Positions 42,280 through 53,891 of a stretch of DNA of 64,000 bases are shown here, one piece after another. The notes beneath the pieces are model-generated. The model was not told the origin of the DNA. It did not search any database and saw only the letters and a program-made list of their open reading frames with translations. Position numbers and translations under genes: made by a program. Each line of letters begins with the position of its first letter. Within the stretch, counting starts at the first letter, position 1. This DNA comes from Candidatus Altimarinota bacterium (lineage in GTDB: Bacteria > Patescibacteriota > Gracilibacteria > BD1-5 > UBA6164): the NCBI GenBank assembly GCA_013368515.1, contig JABWCI010000005.1, positions 21,036 through 85,035 of the forward strand. The letters are read 5' to 3'.

Positions 42280-44439
42280 ATGAAAAAAGCAGTAGGTATA
42301 TTTCAAGCGAGGGATAGTTATGGTTTCGTGGTTCCAACTGATAAATCACTTCATAGTGGAGATTTTTTTATTGCTGGTTCAAATATGAACTGAGCATCAA
42401 ATGGTGATTTAGTTGAAGTTGAAATATTTGATAAAAAATGATGAAAAAGCCAAGAAGCAAAAATAGTTGGTATATTAAAAGACAATAAAGATCACAAACT
42501 TAGTGAAACTAATGTTATATGAGTTTATTCTCAATGAAAATGAGATTTCTGATTTGTTGATGTAGAAACAGAAACTCCTACTGGAAAAACTAAAAAATGA
42601 TATTTTGTATTTTCTAGAAATAAAAAAACTGCTCTTGATTGAGATATGGTTGAAGCTAGTATAAAAGTTCATAAAGGTAAAGAAGAAGCTGAAATAGTAA
42701 GAGTAATCGAAAGAAAAAAATGACTTGTAGTAGGTACTTATAAGATATGAAAAGAAGCCTTTGGTTTTGTTATTCCAAAAAATGAAAATGTAAAAAGTGA
42801 TATATTTGTAGCTAGTACAAATGCTATGTGAGCTCATAATTGAGATATAGTTTGAGTTGAGATTACAAAATGGACAGGAAAAAATCCAGAATGAGTTGTA
42901 AAAGAAATCATATCAAGAAAATGAAGTTTAGATAAAAGAGAAGAAGAAATATTGACTTTAGCAGTTGAAGCTTGAGCTAGAATTACTTTTGGTGAAGATA
43001 TACAAAAACAATTATCAGATATTTGAGATAGTGTAGACCAAAAAGAAATAGAAAAAAGAAAAGATTTTAGAGATATGTTTACATTTACTATAGATTGAGC
43101 TGATGCTAAAGATTTAGATGATGCTATTTCTATACAAAAATTGGAAAATTGAGATTTTATTTTATATGTACATATTGCAGATGTTACAAATTATGTAACT
43201 GAAAATAGTGCACTTGATAAAGAAGCATTACAAAGAGCAACTTCTATTTATTTAGCAGATAGAGTTATCCCTATGCTTCCAGAAAAATTGTCAAATAATC
43301 TTTGTTCACTTAATCCATATACAGATAAATTAACTCTTACTTGTGAAATGCATATTTGAGGGAAAACTGGGCATTTAGTAAAATCTAGAGTTTGGGAATC
43401 AGTTATAAAAAGTGATTTTAGATTAACATATAAAGATGTAGACAATATAGAAAATAATCATTTAAATGTAGGTGATGAACTTATGTTTAGATGAGTTGTA
43501 ACTTTAGAATTACTTGAAACAATTAAAACTTGTAATGAGCTAAAAGAAACAATTTTAAAATTTAGAGAACAAGCTTGAGTTTTAAATTTTGATTTTCCAG
43601 AAACTGTTATTGATTTTGATGAAAATGGTAATCCAATTTGAGTAAAAGAATATCCAAAATATAATTCAAATAAACTTATAGAAGTATTTATGGTTAGTGC
43701 AAATGAGGCAGTAGCAAAGCAGTATTCTAAAATTCCATTTTTATATAGAATTCATGAAGTTCCAAAAGAACAAGATATACTTGAATTGCAAGATAAATTA
43801 CAATTATTTTGAGTAAAATTTAAATTTAAAGAAGCAACAACTGCAGAATTTTGAGAACTTATTGAAAAGTTTGCAGATATGCCAGATACAAAAAGAAGAT
43901 TCTTAGAAAGAATGACTCTTAGAACTCTAACACAAGCAAGTTATTCACATCTAAATTTTGGTCATTTTGGTTTATGATTACAATTTTATAGCCATTTTAC
44001 ATCACCAATTAGAAGATATCCTGATTTACAAATACATAGAATCATAAAAGAATCTTTAAATAAAAAAATGGATTCAACAAGACAAGCTCATTATAAAGCA
44101 ATACTTCCAAAAGTTTGAACTCAATCTAGTACACAAGAAAGAATGAGTGAAAAACTAGAGTACAAGGTTAGAGATTACTTTTTAGTTAAGTATTACTCTG
44201 ATAAAATTGGTCAAGAGTTTGATGCTATTATTTCAGGAACTATTTATAAAGGTTTCTTTGTAGAATTACCAGATACTGCTGAAGGTTTTGTAGAAATAGA
44301 ATGAACTTTTTATGATGAAAAACTACAAACTCATAGAGATAAATTATGAAATAAGTATATGTTATGAGATGCTGTAAAAGTTAGGCTTATAGAAGCAGAT
44401 GATAAATTACTTAGATTAAATTTTGAAGTTGTAAAATAA
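42280..44439 (+). CDS. rnr: Ribonuclease R (RNB-family exoribonuclease)
   Basis: A 719-residue protein. Three cold-shock-like domains occupy about 1-220 ([61 protein letters not shown]). The RNB domain starts with [19 protein letters not shown], where clustered Asp residues bind Mg2+, and continues with [34 protein letters not shown], and [18 protein letters not shown]. An S1 domain closes it ([35 protein letters not shown]). The basic C-terminal tail of E. coli RNase R is missing. It degrades structured RNA 3' to 5'. Every catalytic-core Asp is present. Confidence 0.95.
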
Positions 44440-44466
44440 AAAAAGTACTTTAAAGTACTTTTTTTT
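44438..44466 (+). terminator. Terminator after rnr
   Basis: AAAAAGTACTTT and AAAGTACTTTTT form a perfect stem with T8. Confidence 0.88.
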
Positions 44467-44520
44467 GTTACTTTTTTAAAAGTATGTTAATATTTAATTG
44501 TTATTATTAAAAAATAATTT

Positions 44521-45678
44521 ATGAATTTTTATAAACATTTTTTAAATCAATATTTATTTTTATTTTGATTACGTTTCCAGGATACTTTATGAAGTTTTCT
44601 TGATTGATTAAGTGATTTTGATAAAAACATAAATGTAGACTGAAAACTAACTCAAAAAGAAAAAGAAGCCTTTTCAAAATATTTGAAAGAGGTTGTTTTT
44701 GCTGATGAAAAAGTTGAAACTCATGAACTAACTAGATGAAAATTAAGAGATTTTATATCAAAAGAATGGTGACCATATTTAGAATCTTCTCTGCGTTGGA
44801 AATGAGGTATAGAAACTCTTCAAGAAAAACTTTGAGTTAAACCAGATTGAGAATTTTGACCTGCAACTTTGAAAGCACTTCTTGATTTTCAAGTTAAAAA
44901 TAATTTAACTAGAGATTGACTTGTTTGAAAGGAAACTATAGATGCTTTAAACTGAAATTTAAAATGATGAAAAATAACTAATTGAGTTCAAAAAAAAGAA
45001 AATAAAGAAATTTCAAATACATCAAAAGAAGTTTTATCAGTTTTTAATAAAACAAGAAAAGGAAAAATATTTTTAGATTATATAACAAAATATAGTGAAA
45101 TAAGTATTGAAAAATTGGCATGAATTATAATTAAATCTTCAAAAGCTTTTGATATTCCTCAAAATAGAATAGTTTCTGTTTTAGTTTGAGAAGCTGATAT
45201 ATCTGATAAATCTAATCCTTTTAAAGCAAATTTAAATAATAATAATAGAGCAGCAAAATGAGTTTGACAATTTTTACCTGCTACTTTTAAAGATTTGTAT
45301 TCTAAAACAATTTGGGAAAAATGAGTTGCTATTGAATGAAATGTTTTACAATATTTTGAATCACAAAATGAACAAAAATATGCCGATAATTTAAAAAATA
45401 TGCAAATCACTAATCTAAACGATAGGTATAATCCAGAAAAATCTATTATGGCTATTTGAGCATATTTGAGGTATATAATGATGATTTGAAAATGAGTAAA
45501 TTGAGATGTATCTATGGCAGTTGCTAGATTTAATTTATGACCAAATTGAAAGATTTCTAATCATCTTCAAAACAATCCTGCAGTAGCAGAAGTTTATGAA
45601 AAAATGTATTGAAAAGAAAAACCAACAGAAAAAAAAGTTGCCCTTGCTGCAAAAAAATATTATTCTCAATATGCTTAA
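44521..45678 (+). CDS. Lytic transglycosylase-like protein with peptidoglycan-binding domain
   Basis: A 385-residue protein. Residues 105-150 form a peptidoglycan-binding (PGBD) domain (IETLQEKLGVKPDGEFGPATLKALLDFQVKNNLTRDGLVGKETIDAL). From about 200 it resembles the SLT fold: IPQNRIVSVLVGEADISDKSNPF (the catalytic Glu in GEAD), RAAKGVGQFLPATFKDLYS (the GxGQ-x-x-P-x-T motif), then NPEKSIMAIGAYLRYI and MAVARFNLGP. The N-terminus has no clear signal peptide. The enzyme would cleave the MurNAc-GlcNAc bond. It opens a run of wall- or surface-related genes to 49315 and is closed by a terminator. Confidence 0.85.
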
Positions 45679-45706
45679 AAACACTTGTAAAAATAAGTGT
45701 TTTTTT
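45677..45706 (+). terminator. Terminator after the transglycosylase gene
   Basis: AAAACACTT and AAGTGTTTT pair around an eight-base loop with T7. Confidence 0.82.
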
Positions 45707-45760
45707 GTTTTTAAATTTAAATTATGTTAAAATATAGTAAATATAATTTAATTTAAAAAT

Positions 45761-47314
45761 ATGGCAGAAATTCAATGACAATCTGAGGTACAAGTTCCAA
45801 AAGTAGAAGCTCAAAATAAAGTTGATACTTCGAATTTAACACCAGAACAACAAAGAGTATATGAAAGAATAGAGTCACTTAAAACATTATTGGATTCTAC
45901 AAAAGCTCAGGAAGCATTTTCAAGAAAATGAGCACAAATTCTTTGAACTAGGTTAAGTGCAGATCCTGAAGTTAGAACTGACCCTGAAGCAAAGCCAACA
46001 ATTGAAATGTATAATAGATATATGGCTAGATTTAATGAGGCAGTTCAAAAATGAGGTGATATAAAAGCAGAACTTGCAAAACTTGAAAGTGAAGTTGTAT
46101 CAACTACAGATAAAGTAGAATTTCAAGCATGAATAAATGAAGCTTGAGAAAAATTAAAATTTGATAATGAAAATTTAAAAACACTATCAAGTAAAGAATT
46201 TTTAAGTTTATCTCCAGAAGAAAGATTACAATATGTTACTCAAGATAATATTGATAGTGATAGTGTTTCATCAGGTTATGTAACTGATATAACTTTTAGT
46301 TTTGATCAAGATGGAGATTGAAATCTTAATAAAGAACTTTATATGCTTACAACAGCAGGACAAGTTTTACCAAAAGAGATAAGACAAGTAACTAAAGACT
46401 GACAAGTTTATAATAGAATTGGTCTAACATGAGAGTTTTATAATTGAGAAAAAAGATTAACAATTCATGATAAAACAAAAGTTACTTTAGGTGAGCCAAT
46501 GAAAGCAGAAGAATTGAATAAAATAAGTGAAGAAAATATTCAAAAATACAATGAATTTGTAGAAAAAAATCCTGAGTTTAAAGATGAAAAATATAATTTT
46601 GCTATAAATGAGGCAATAGAGAAAGGTATAGAACCAAAAATGTTTTTAAAAGTTTTAAGTAGAAGAATTGAAGAGTTTGAAAAACAAGCTAGTTTTGAAA
46701 AAACAGATGTTGAATTTATTTCAACAGAAGTAACTAAAGTTCCATGATATGAAAAAACTTGATTAGAAGCAACTGCAAATTCTCTTAGATATCTTACTCC
46801 TACTACTTGGAAACAATCTTTAGGTGAGTTATGATATGATAAAGCTAGTATAGACAGCTATCATGAATCAAATAAAGAAGATTCAAAGTACTATTCTTCT
46901 AAACTTGAAAACTTTACTCCAGCAGAGTATTCTTATCCAGCAGAGAGAAGTGAAAGTGGTACAACACTTTGTTCTAGAACAGCAAGACTAAATTTATCTA
47001 AATTAGGAGTAGATTCTCCTTCAACTTGATGAAGTGCTAGAGCTGCATATGAAAACTTGAATTCTCCTAAAGATATTTTTCCACCAACTAATAGTGATGC
47101 AAAAGTTGCAGATGTTTATTTAGATGCTAGGAGTGATAAAAATAGACAATATGGTCATAGAGTTGCAGCCTTTAAATGAGAAAACTGACAATGGTTTGTA
47201 CTTGACCCATATTATTCTATGTTTTGAAATACTAGAGAGCCAATCCCAGCAGAACATTATGTTAGAACAGTTTGAGATAAACAAAAAGTATGGTGAGCAC
47301 ATTATTATTCATAA
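45761..47314 (+). CDS. Unknown protein with putative Cys-His-Asp peptidase-like domain
   Basis: A 517-residue protein. The N-terminal 130 residues are Glu/Lys/Gln-rich helix. Residues about 140-250 form a domain shared with the next gene: LKTLSSKEFLSLSPEERLQYVTQDNI, a DQDGDGN acidic turn that looks like a Ca2+-binding loop, then KELYMLTTAGQVLPKEIRQV and GEKRLTIHDKTKVTLG. A helical part follows. The C-terminal 150 residues have TTLCSRTARLNLSKLG, RQYGHRVAAFKGENGQWFVLDPYYSMFG: an ordered Cys, His and Asp, as in papain-like or NlpC/P60-type cysteine peptidases. No signal peptide. The catalytic reading is an inference. Together with the neighbour it may be an effector with a common carrier domain. 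Confidence 0.7.
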
Positions 47315-47341
47315 TTTTAAAATATTATTTAAAAAATAAAT

Positions 47342-48694
47342 ATGTCATTAGATAGATTAAAATCAAATGAAGTTTCCACTTCAAATGAAAGACAAATTTC
47401 TCCTGAAACAAGAAAATCTCCAGAAGCAGCTATTGTATCTTCTGAAACAAGAGAAAAATTGAAAACTATATCTAGTAGAGAATTTTTGAAAATTCCTGAA
47501 AGTGAAAGACTTAGGTATATAACTAAATCTCAAATTGATTCTACAAAAATTTCTTCAGGTGAAATAAAAGAAATCGAATTTAATTTTACTTTTGATTCTA
47601 AAATTAATAGGGAACTTTATCTAAAAACTACAGCATGACAGGTTTTACCTAAAGAAGTTAGAGAAGTAAAGGTTTGAAATGAAATTTATACTAGAATTTG
47701 ATTAAAATGAGAATTTTTTAACTCAAGAAATACTAGATTAACTATTCATCAAGATACAAGATTAGAAATTTCTAAAATTTGAGATATTAAAGAATTAGAA
47801 AAGCAAAATCAAAATATATTTACAAGTTTTAAATCTGAAAATATATCAAAAAAAGATAGTTGAAAAGATTATATAGATTTAGAGACTACAAATTATGATG
47901 ATTTATTAAAATGAGCAATTGATAAATGAATTGACCCATGATTTGCTATATTTGTATTCTGAGATGAGATAAAATCTTTACCTTTATTATCAACTGATAG
48001 ACAAGTAAGATTGGAGGAATTATTAACTGATTATCATAGAATAAGAAATAATTTACCAAATTGGAATTGAAATATACTAGAAGAATCAGAACAAAGAAAT
48101 AATTTTGTACTTGCATTACTTAAAGAAACTTGCCAAAATTGGAAAGAAAAAGCAAAAGAGTATGGTATCAAGGAAGAAAAAATAAATTTAGAAGAAAGAA
48201 AAACAAATAATATATCTCTTATAGATTTTACTAGATTAACATGAACAAATCTTAATTGACTTGATTTTAGGCCATTATCGTACAAATATCCAAGAGAAGC
48301 AAGTATCAAAAACAATAATCCTGCCTGACTTACTTGGAATCCTTCTTTTGCTAAGACTTTAGATAATTATTGAATTAATTATTATAAATGAACTTCAAGA
48401 CCATCTATAGAGTGATGAAATTATTTTGGTTTTCCAAATATGGAAGAATGATTAAATGCTTTTAATTTACTTTGGGATATAAAATTGAATAGAATGTGAG
48501 ATAAAACTTTTGGTCAATTTGCTCAAAATTGGGCAGTAGATTATACTCCTTATAGAAATACATTTTGAAATGTGTGGAATACTAAGTTATCAGACTTAGA
48601 TCAAAAGACAATTGATACAATAAAATCAGCACAAATGAGAATAGAATCTCCAGGTATGCATAGAGAATTATCAAATATATGAGTAATTGTTTAA
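47342..48694 (+). CDS. Paralogue of the upstream gene with a different C-terminal domain
   Basis: A 450-residue protein. Residues about 35-145 repeat the shared domain (LKTISSREFLKIPESERLRYITKSQIDSTKISSGEIKEIEFNF, RELYLKTTAGQVLPKEVREV, NTRLTIHQDTRLEI), about half identical to the upstream protein; the acidic Ca2+-like turn is shortened. After a helical stretch (150-300) the C-terminus reads YPREASIKNNNPAGLTWNPSFAKTL...GGNYFGFPNMEEGLNAFNLLW. It resembles the xIRxNNPGNLx...F.x.xxGxxA pattern of phage-type and secreted peptidoglycan hydrolases. So the pair combine one common domain with two different putative enzymatic heads. Start 28 bases after the upstream stop. Confidence 0.7.
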
Positions 48695-48696
48695 AT

Positions 48697-48729
48697 AAAA
48701 AAAGAAATAGTAATTACTATTTCTTTTTT
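48697..48729 (+). terminator. Terminator after the paralogue pair
   Basis: AAAAAGAAATAGTAAT and ATTACTATTTCTTTTT are a perfect palindrome ending in T6. Confidence 0.9.
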
Positions 48730-48749
48730 ACTAGCCAATAAATAAACTT

Positions 48750-48777
48750 TTGACAAAAATATATTTTTTTGTATAAT
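48750..48777 (+). promoter_or_regulatory. Consensus-like promoter for the 48824 gene
   Basis: TTGACA at 48750-48755, a 16-base spacer and TATAAT at 48772-48777. A short CCATT/AATGG hairpin with TTTT (about 48787-48805) sits in the leader, 20 bases before the ATG. Confidence 0.75.
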
Positions 48778-48823
48778 CCCAAAACACCCATTAAAAAAAT
48801 GGTTTTATAATTTAAAAATATAT

Positions 48824-49315
48824 ATGTCTTTAAGAAATTTAGAGCAAAAAAATATTTTAACAAATAAAGAAAGTAGCGATAGATTAAGTTTTTGAAAAAA
48901 AATTAGTTTGGCTATATGAGCTTTTGTATTAAGTACAAATTTAGCTTTAGCTGAACCAAATAAAACTATATCAATGGTCGATTTTATGGAATGATGAACA
49001 GCAGAATTGTATAAGGATAAAAATTGAGCTTACGGAATAAGAAATTGAAATTCTAAAAATGGGAGTGATTTTATATATGGTACTACTATTATAAATGGTA
49101 AAAAATATATAGTTTACTCTTCTAGTTATGATTATGAAATAGAAGTTTTTTTAGAAACAGATTTAGATTTGTATAAAGAATATTTATCTAAATATGGTGA
49201 AGAAAGAGCATATAAGCTTATAAAAGCTAGAGAACAATATCTAGAAAATTTCTTGAAAGATAACCCATTATCAGATTTCGATAGTGAAGCGGAAAGGTTA
49301 GAAAAAGCATTATAA
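48824..49315 (+). CDS. Small secreted protein of unknown function
   Basis: A 163-residue protein. A 23-residue polar N-terminus precedes the hydrophobic signal helix (KKISLAIGAFVLSTNLALA, cleavage before EPNK near 44). This long n-region is shared in style with the gene that begins at 63876. The mature part has GWTAELYKDKNGAYGIRNGNSKNGSDFIYGTTIINGKKYIVYSSSYD and an acidic helical tail. No family recognised. It has its own near-consensus promoter and terminator, so it may be well expressed. Confidence 0.72.
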
Positions 49316-49360
49316 TGATGGGATTTTGTACTTGATAGAATAAATAAACTTTAAAAAAAT

Positions 49361-49391
49361 AACTTTACTTTATAAGTAGAGTTTTTTTTGT
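49361..49391 (+). terminator. Terminator after the secreted protein
   Basis: AACTTTACTT and AAGTAGAGTT pair imperfectly around TAT with T8. Confidence 0.7.
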
Positions 49392-49448
49392 GTAAACATT
49401 TTTATTTTATATAATAGATAAAATCTACTTAAAAATAATATTTTAACT

Positions 49449-51188
49449 ATGCAAAAACTAACTTCAATTCAAAAAATACTCAAATTTTTTTCACTGATAA
49501 AATACAATAAAAAAGATTATTTTTTATATTTTATTCAGGCTTTTATAAGATGAGCACAACCATTAATTCATGTAATTTTTATAGAAAAAATAGTATTTGC
49601 TATAACAAAACAAGATATTTTTTTACTAGAAAAAACTCTATATCTTTATATATTTATTATCTTTTCTTATGAATTATTATGGTTTTTAACTCGTAAATTT
49701 TGATGGGTTATAACTATACCAGAAGCAGATAAAAATATCTATGATATGTATCTAAATAAATTTATTCAGATGAATAATACTGAGGTAGAAAAAATATGAA
49801 TTTGAAAAATAATTGCAATTCTTGAAAATGGTAGATTTAGATGGTCAGAATCACTTGCTGATTCTATTGAAAAAGGTATGTCACTTTTTATACTTTTATC
49901 TTATGTCTTTTATATCACATTTTCACATGGTATTTATTATACAATAGGATTTTTATCACTTCTTGTATTATCAGTTAGTATCTTGGTTGTTGTAAATAAT
50001 TATCAATTTAGATATCGTAGAAGGAGATCAGAGATAAGAAATAATAGGCTTCGTCTTATTACAAAAATTCTTATGAGTAAAAATGAAATTCTTCAAACAG
50101 ATAGAATAAGTTCTGAAATAGAAAAAATAGAGAATTATTCAAAAGAGATGTCGCAAATAAATTTGGATATGTCCAATGGTAGAACAATACAAAATAAGAT
50201 AATGTCTTTTTTTATCAGTATATCACTTTTTGTTTTTGTTTCATTTTTTTGAAGATTTGTAGTTTCTGGTGATATGACACTTAGTCAATTTGTATGAATT
50301 ACTTCTATTTTTTTGGTTATTAATTCTGCAATTAGTAATTTTATAGTATTTTATTTAAATCTAACAAAAGAGTTTATAGATATAGAAAAACTTTGGGATT
50401 TTTTTGAAAATACTTCAACTCTTCAAGGTTATGATGAATGAAAAAAATTTAAGTATAAATCTGGAAATATAGAAATAAAAAATCTGACTTATAGTTACTA
50501 TGAATGAAAAAATGTATTTGAAAATTTTTCGCTAGATATTGCTTGATGAAAAATAACAGCACTTGTTTGAAATAGTGGTAGTTGAAAAACTACACTTGTA
50601 AAACTTATTTCAGGTTATATAAAAGCAAATAGTTGAGACATAATTATTGATTGACAAAAATTATCAGATATAAGTCTTAAAAGCTATTATAATGATATAG
50701 GTTATCTGACACAAGAGCCAAGTGTTTTTGATTGAAGTGTACTTGAAAATCTAACTTATGCTATAGATAGAAAACTGAAAGATTGAGAATTAGATGAAGT
50801 TATAAAACAAGCAAATTGTGAATTTATTTATGATTTACAAGATAGTTTAGAAACTCAAATTTGAGAAAAATGAGTAAGACTTAGTTGATGACAAAAACAA
50901 AGACTTGCAATAGCAAAAATCATGCTCAAAAATCCAAAAATAATCATTTTAGATGAACCAACAAGTGCTCTTGATAGTTTCAGTGAGGAACAAATCACAA
51001 AAGCCATGAACAATTTATTTATTTGAAGAACAGTTATAGTAATAGCACATAGATTACAAACAGTTAGGCATGCAGATACTATATTTGTAATGGAAGATTC
51101 ACAAGTAAAAGAATCATGAACACATGAAGATTTGATTAAAAAATGATGAATTTATGCAAAAATGCTTGAATTGCAAAGTGGGTTTTAA
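49449..51188 (+). CDS. ABC exporter, fused permease and ATPase
   Basis: A 579-residue half-transporter. Residues 20-320 hold six membrane segments of the type I exporter fold. The ATPase (about 335-579) has Walker A GNSGSGKTT, the Q loop ([17 protein letters not shown]), signature LSGGQKQRL, Walker [14 protein letters not shown] and switch His IAHRLQTV. The Walker A and signature glycines use TGA. It dimerises to export lipids, peptides or drugs; the substrate is not predictable. The single neighbour is lysS, convergent across a terminator. Confidence 0.92.
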
Positions 51189-51221
51189 AAAAGAAGAAGT
51201 TTTTAAACTTCTTCTTTTTTT
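51187..51221. terminator. Bidirectional terminator
   Basis: AAAAAGAAGAAGTTT and AAACTTCTTCTTTTT form a 15-bp stem around TTA with T7; lysS stops within it. Confidence 0.9.
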
Positions 51222-52804
51222 GCTTCACCTTGTTTTTCACTTTTCATAAGAGGGAATAATACTACATCTCTCAGGTTTTCTTGCTCAGTTAATATTGAAA
51301 AAATTCTTTCAATTCACATTCACCAACCAGATTGACAAGGCATACCATATTCCATAGCTAATACGAAATCATCGTCTCCACTTGTTGCTTCTTCATCTCA
51401 CATATCTTTTGCTTTTGCTTGAGCATCAAAATTTGCTTTTTGAATTGCAGGATCAACTAGTTCACTATATGCTTTCAATATTTCCCAACCATTTACAATT
51501 ACTTGAAATTGTTCAACTATGTTTGGATTTTCGTCAGATTGTCTAGCAAGAGGTTGCATAGTTTTTGGATAATTGTAAACAAATGCTGGTCAAACTATAC
51601 TAGGTCTCAATACTTTTTTAAATAAATAATCTATCAAAGTAGGAACCACCATTTTATCCATTCATTCAAATTGAACTCAAGCTGCTTTTATATCAGCAAG
51701 TAATCTTGTTTCATCTCAAATAACATATTTAGAAACATCTATTCCACAAACTTCTTTTATTCACTCAATATAATCAATTCTTTGCCAAGGAGTTTGAAAA
51801 TTTACTCTTTTTGTAATTCATTGTTTATCTTTTACATCTACTTCTTTTGATAATTCTGGCATATTTTTAAATATGAAATCAAACATTTCTTCTGTAAATC
51901 TCATATTGTCTTCAAAATTCCAAAAACAAGCATAATGTTCTATTGCTGAAAATTCTTGTACATGACTTGGATCACTTCATTCGTTTCTGAAATTTCTAGT
52001 AAATTCTACTACTCTTTCAAATCTACCAACTGTAACTCTTTTTAAAAATGTTTCAGGACTAATTCTCAGGAAAAATTGTTCATCAAAATCGTTGTGATGA
52101 GTTATAAATGGAGCAGCAGCAGCTCATGAAGCAGCATTTCCTAAAACTGGAGTTTCAACTTCAATAAATGTATTTTGGTGATAAAAGTCTCTAAGAGTTT
52201 TTATAAATTTACTTCTAAGAAAAAATCTATTGTAAGAATCATCATCCATAATCATATCAAGATATCTTTGTCTATAAATAGATTCTTTGTCAGTAAGTCA
52301 GTGAAATTTTTCAGGAAGTGGTCTTACAGCTTTACTAAGTATCTGAAATTCATTAACAAAAATAGTCAGTTCTCAGTGTTTAGTTAAAAATAAATCACCT
52401 TTTATTCATATATAATCTCAAACTTGGCAAAATTTTTCTGCAACTTTAAAAGCAGATTTTTCTTCTCATCACAAAACTATACTAGAAACTAATTCATTTC
52501 AAGTATTGAAAACAACTTTATCTTTTGCAAAACAAAATTGTATATTTCAAGAAGCATCTGTTATCTTACCAAAAACTAGTTTTCACATACCTCTAGAAGA
52601 CATGATTCTACCAGCAGTTTGAAATGTATTTTGACTTCAAGATTCCATAAGTAAATCTACATCTTTGTACTCACTTTCTTTTGTTTGTCTTATGATTGCT
52701 ATATCTTGTTTTCCTCTATAATTATTTGCATAACAAATAACTCCAGCATCTTTTAGATTTTGAATTTTTTCTTGTCTATCAAGTGACTCTCTAGAATATT
52801 CCAT
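51203..52804 (-). CDS. lysS: Lysyl-tRNA synthetase, class II
   Basis: A 533-residue protein. The OB anticodon-binding domain occupies 50-165 ([29 protein letters not shown]). The catalytic domain has motif 1 near [27 protein letters not shown], motif 2 [26 protein letters not shown], and motif 3 GWGMGIERI. The last 20 residues are Lys/Glu-rich. A start further upstream would add a hydrophobic stretch that does not fit; [21 protein letters not shown] is a standard LysRS start. It charges tRNA-Lys. Single gene facing the J-domain gene at 52943. Confidence 0.94.
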
Positions 52805-52942
52805 TTTAAAAATCTGGTTATAAATTAAATTAATTGCTTTTAAATATATGGATAATGCCATAAAAATCAATTTTTTAGTAGAAAAATTGATTTTATTTAT
52901 AAAATATTTTATAATATATTAAATATAAATAACATATTATTT

Positions 52943-53830
52943 ATGAGCAAAAAAATACCAAATGACTATATTGAAAAAATAATTATAGATATTAAAAATA
53001 TAGATATTAAAAATAATGATAAAATTCTTCTAGATCCTGAATTATGATATGTAAAAAATATCATTTCTTGAATTATTAATGAAAATAATACAAGAAAAAC
53101 TTTGATAAGAAGCAATATATGATATAGACTTAAAAAAGATGCTTTAGTGAGAGAAATCTCTATTTTATCTGAAAAACTTCAAAAATCTATAAACTCTAAT
53201 AGTTTATTGGATATTAAAACTTGATTAAATTCAATAGTTTTAAAATATAAAGAATTAATTGATTATATAACTTTACATTGAGATGAAAAAGATAAAATGA
53301 TTATAAAAGATTTAAGTGATAAGTTAAATTGATATATTATTGAAGAAGAAAAATATGATTTATTATATAAAAAATTTGCAGAATTTATCATAGAGTTTTC
53401 TAAAATTGAATTAGAATATAATAAATTTTTAAATTGATTTGGTCTTAATGCTGAACCTTTAGTTAGTTTAATTTCAAAAGTTAAAAGTATTATTTTAAAA
53501 TCTAGTAATTTTTTAAAATATTTAAATATTAATGAAGTTAAAAAGTTAAATGATATGCTATTAAATCTAGAACAAATTTTGTCAATTTTAAACTCTAGGA
53601 GTAAATGATCTACTAATTCTAAAAATAAAAAAACTACTAATTTATCATTTGAAGAAGCTTTAGATATTTTTTGACTTAAAAAAGAAGAATTAAATATAGA
53701 TTCATTAAAAAAATCATATAGAAGACAGGCAAGTAAACTACATCCAGATAAGAATATTTGAAAAGATACAAATGAAGAAATGAGTAGATTAAATCAAGCT
53801 AGAGATTTGTTGGAAAGATATTTAGAATAG
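52943..53830 (+). CDS. Protein with C-terminal J-domain
   Basis: A 295-residue cytoplasmic helical protein. The first 220 residues are coiled-coil-like and unlike known families. The C-terminal 65 residues form a J-domain: LSFEEALDIFGLKKEELNIDSLKKSYRRQASKLHPDKNIGKDTNEEMSRLNQARDLLERYLE, with HPD intact. J-domains at the C-terminus usually recruit DnaK to a particular partner, here probably bound by the N-terminal part. It differs from the standard J-protein at 4272. It directly precedes the glyS leader; the 61-base gap contains the glyS promoter. Confidence 0.82.
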
Positions 53831-53857
53831 TAAATTATTTAATAAAATCAAAAAATC

Positions 53858-53885
53858 TTGAAATTTTAAAAACACTTATTATAAT
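53858..53885 (+). promoter_or_regulatory. Promoter of the glyS T-box leader
   Basis: TTGAAA at 53858-53863, a 16-base spacer and TATAAT at 53880-53885. Transcription would begin near 53892, only a few bases before the leader's first stem. Confidence 0.7.
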
Positions 53886-53891
53886 ACTAAT

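Noticed and set aside
42475..42837. 120-codon open frame on the minus strand
   Set aside because: Antisense to the cold-shock domains of RNase R; composition is that of reversed AT-rich coding sequence.
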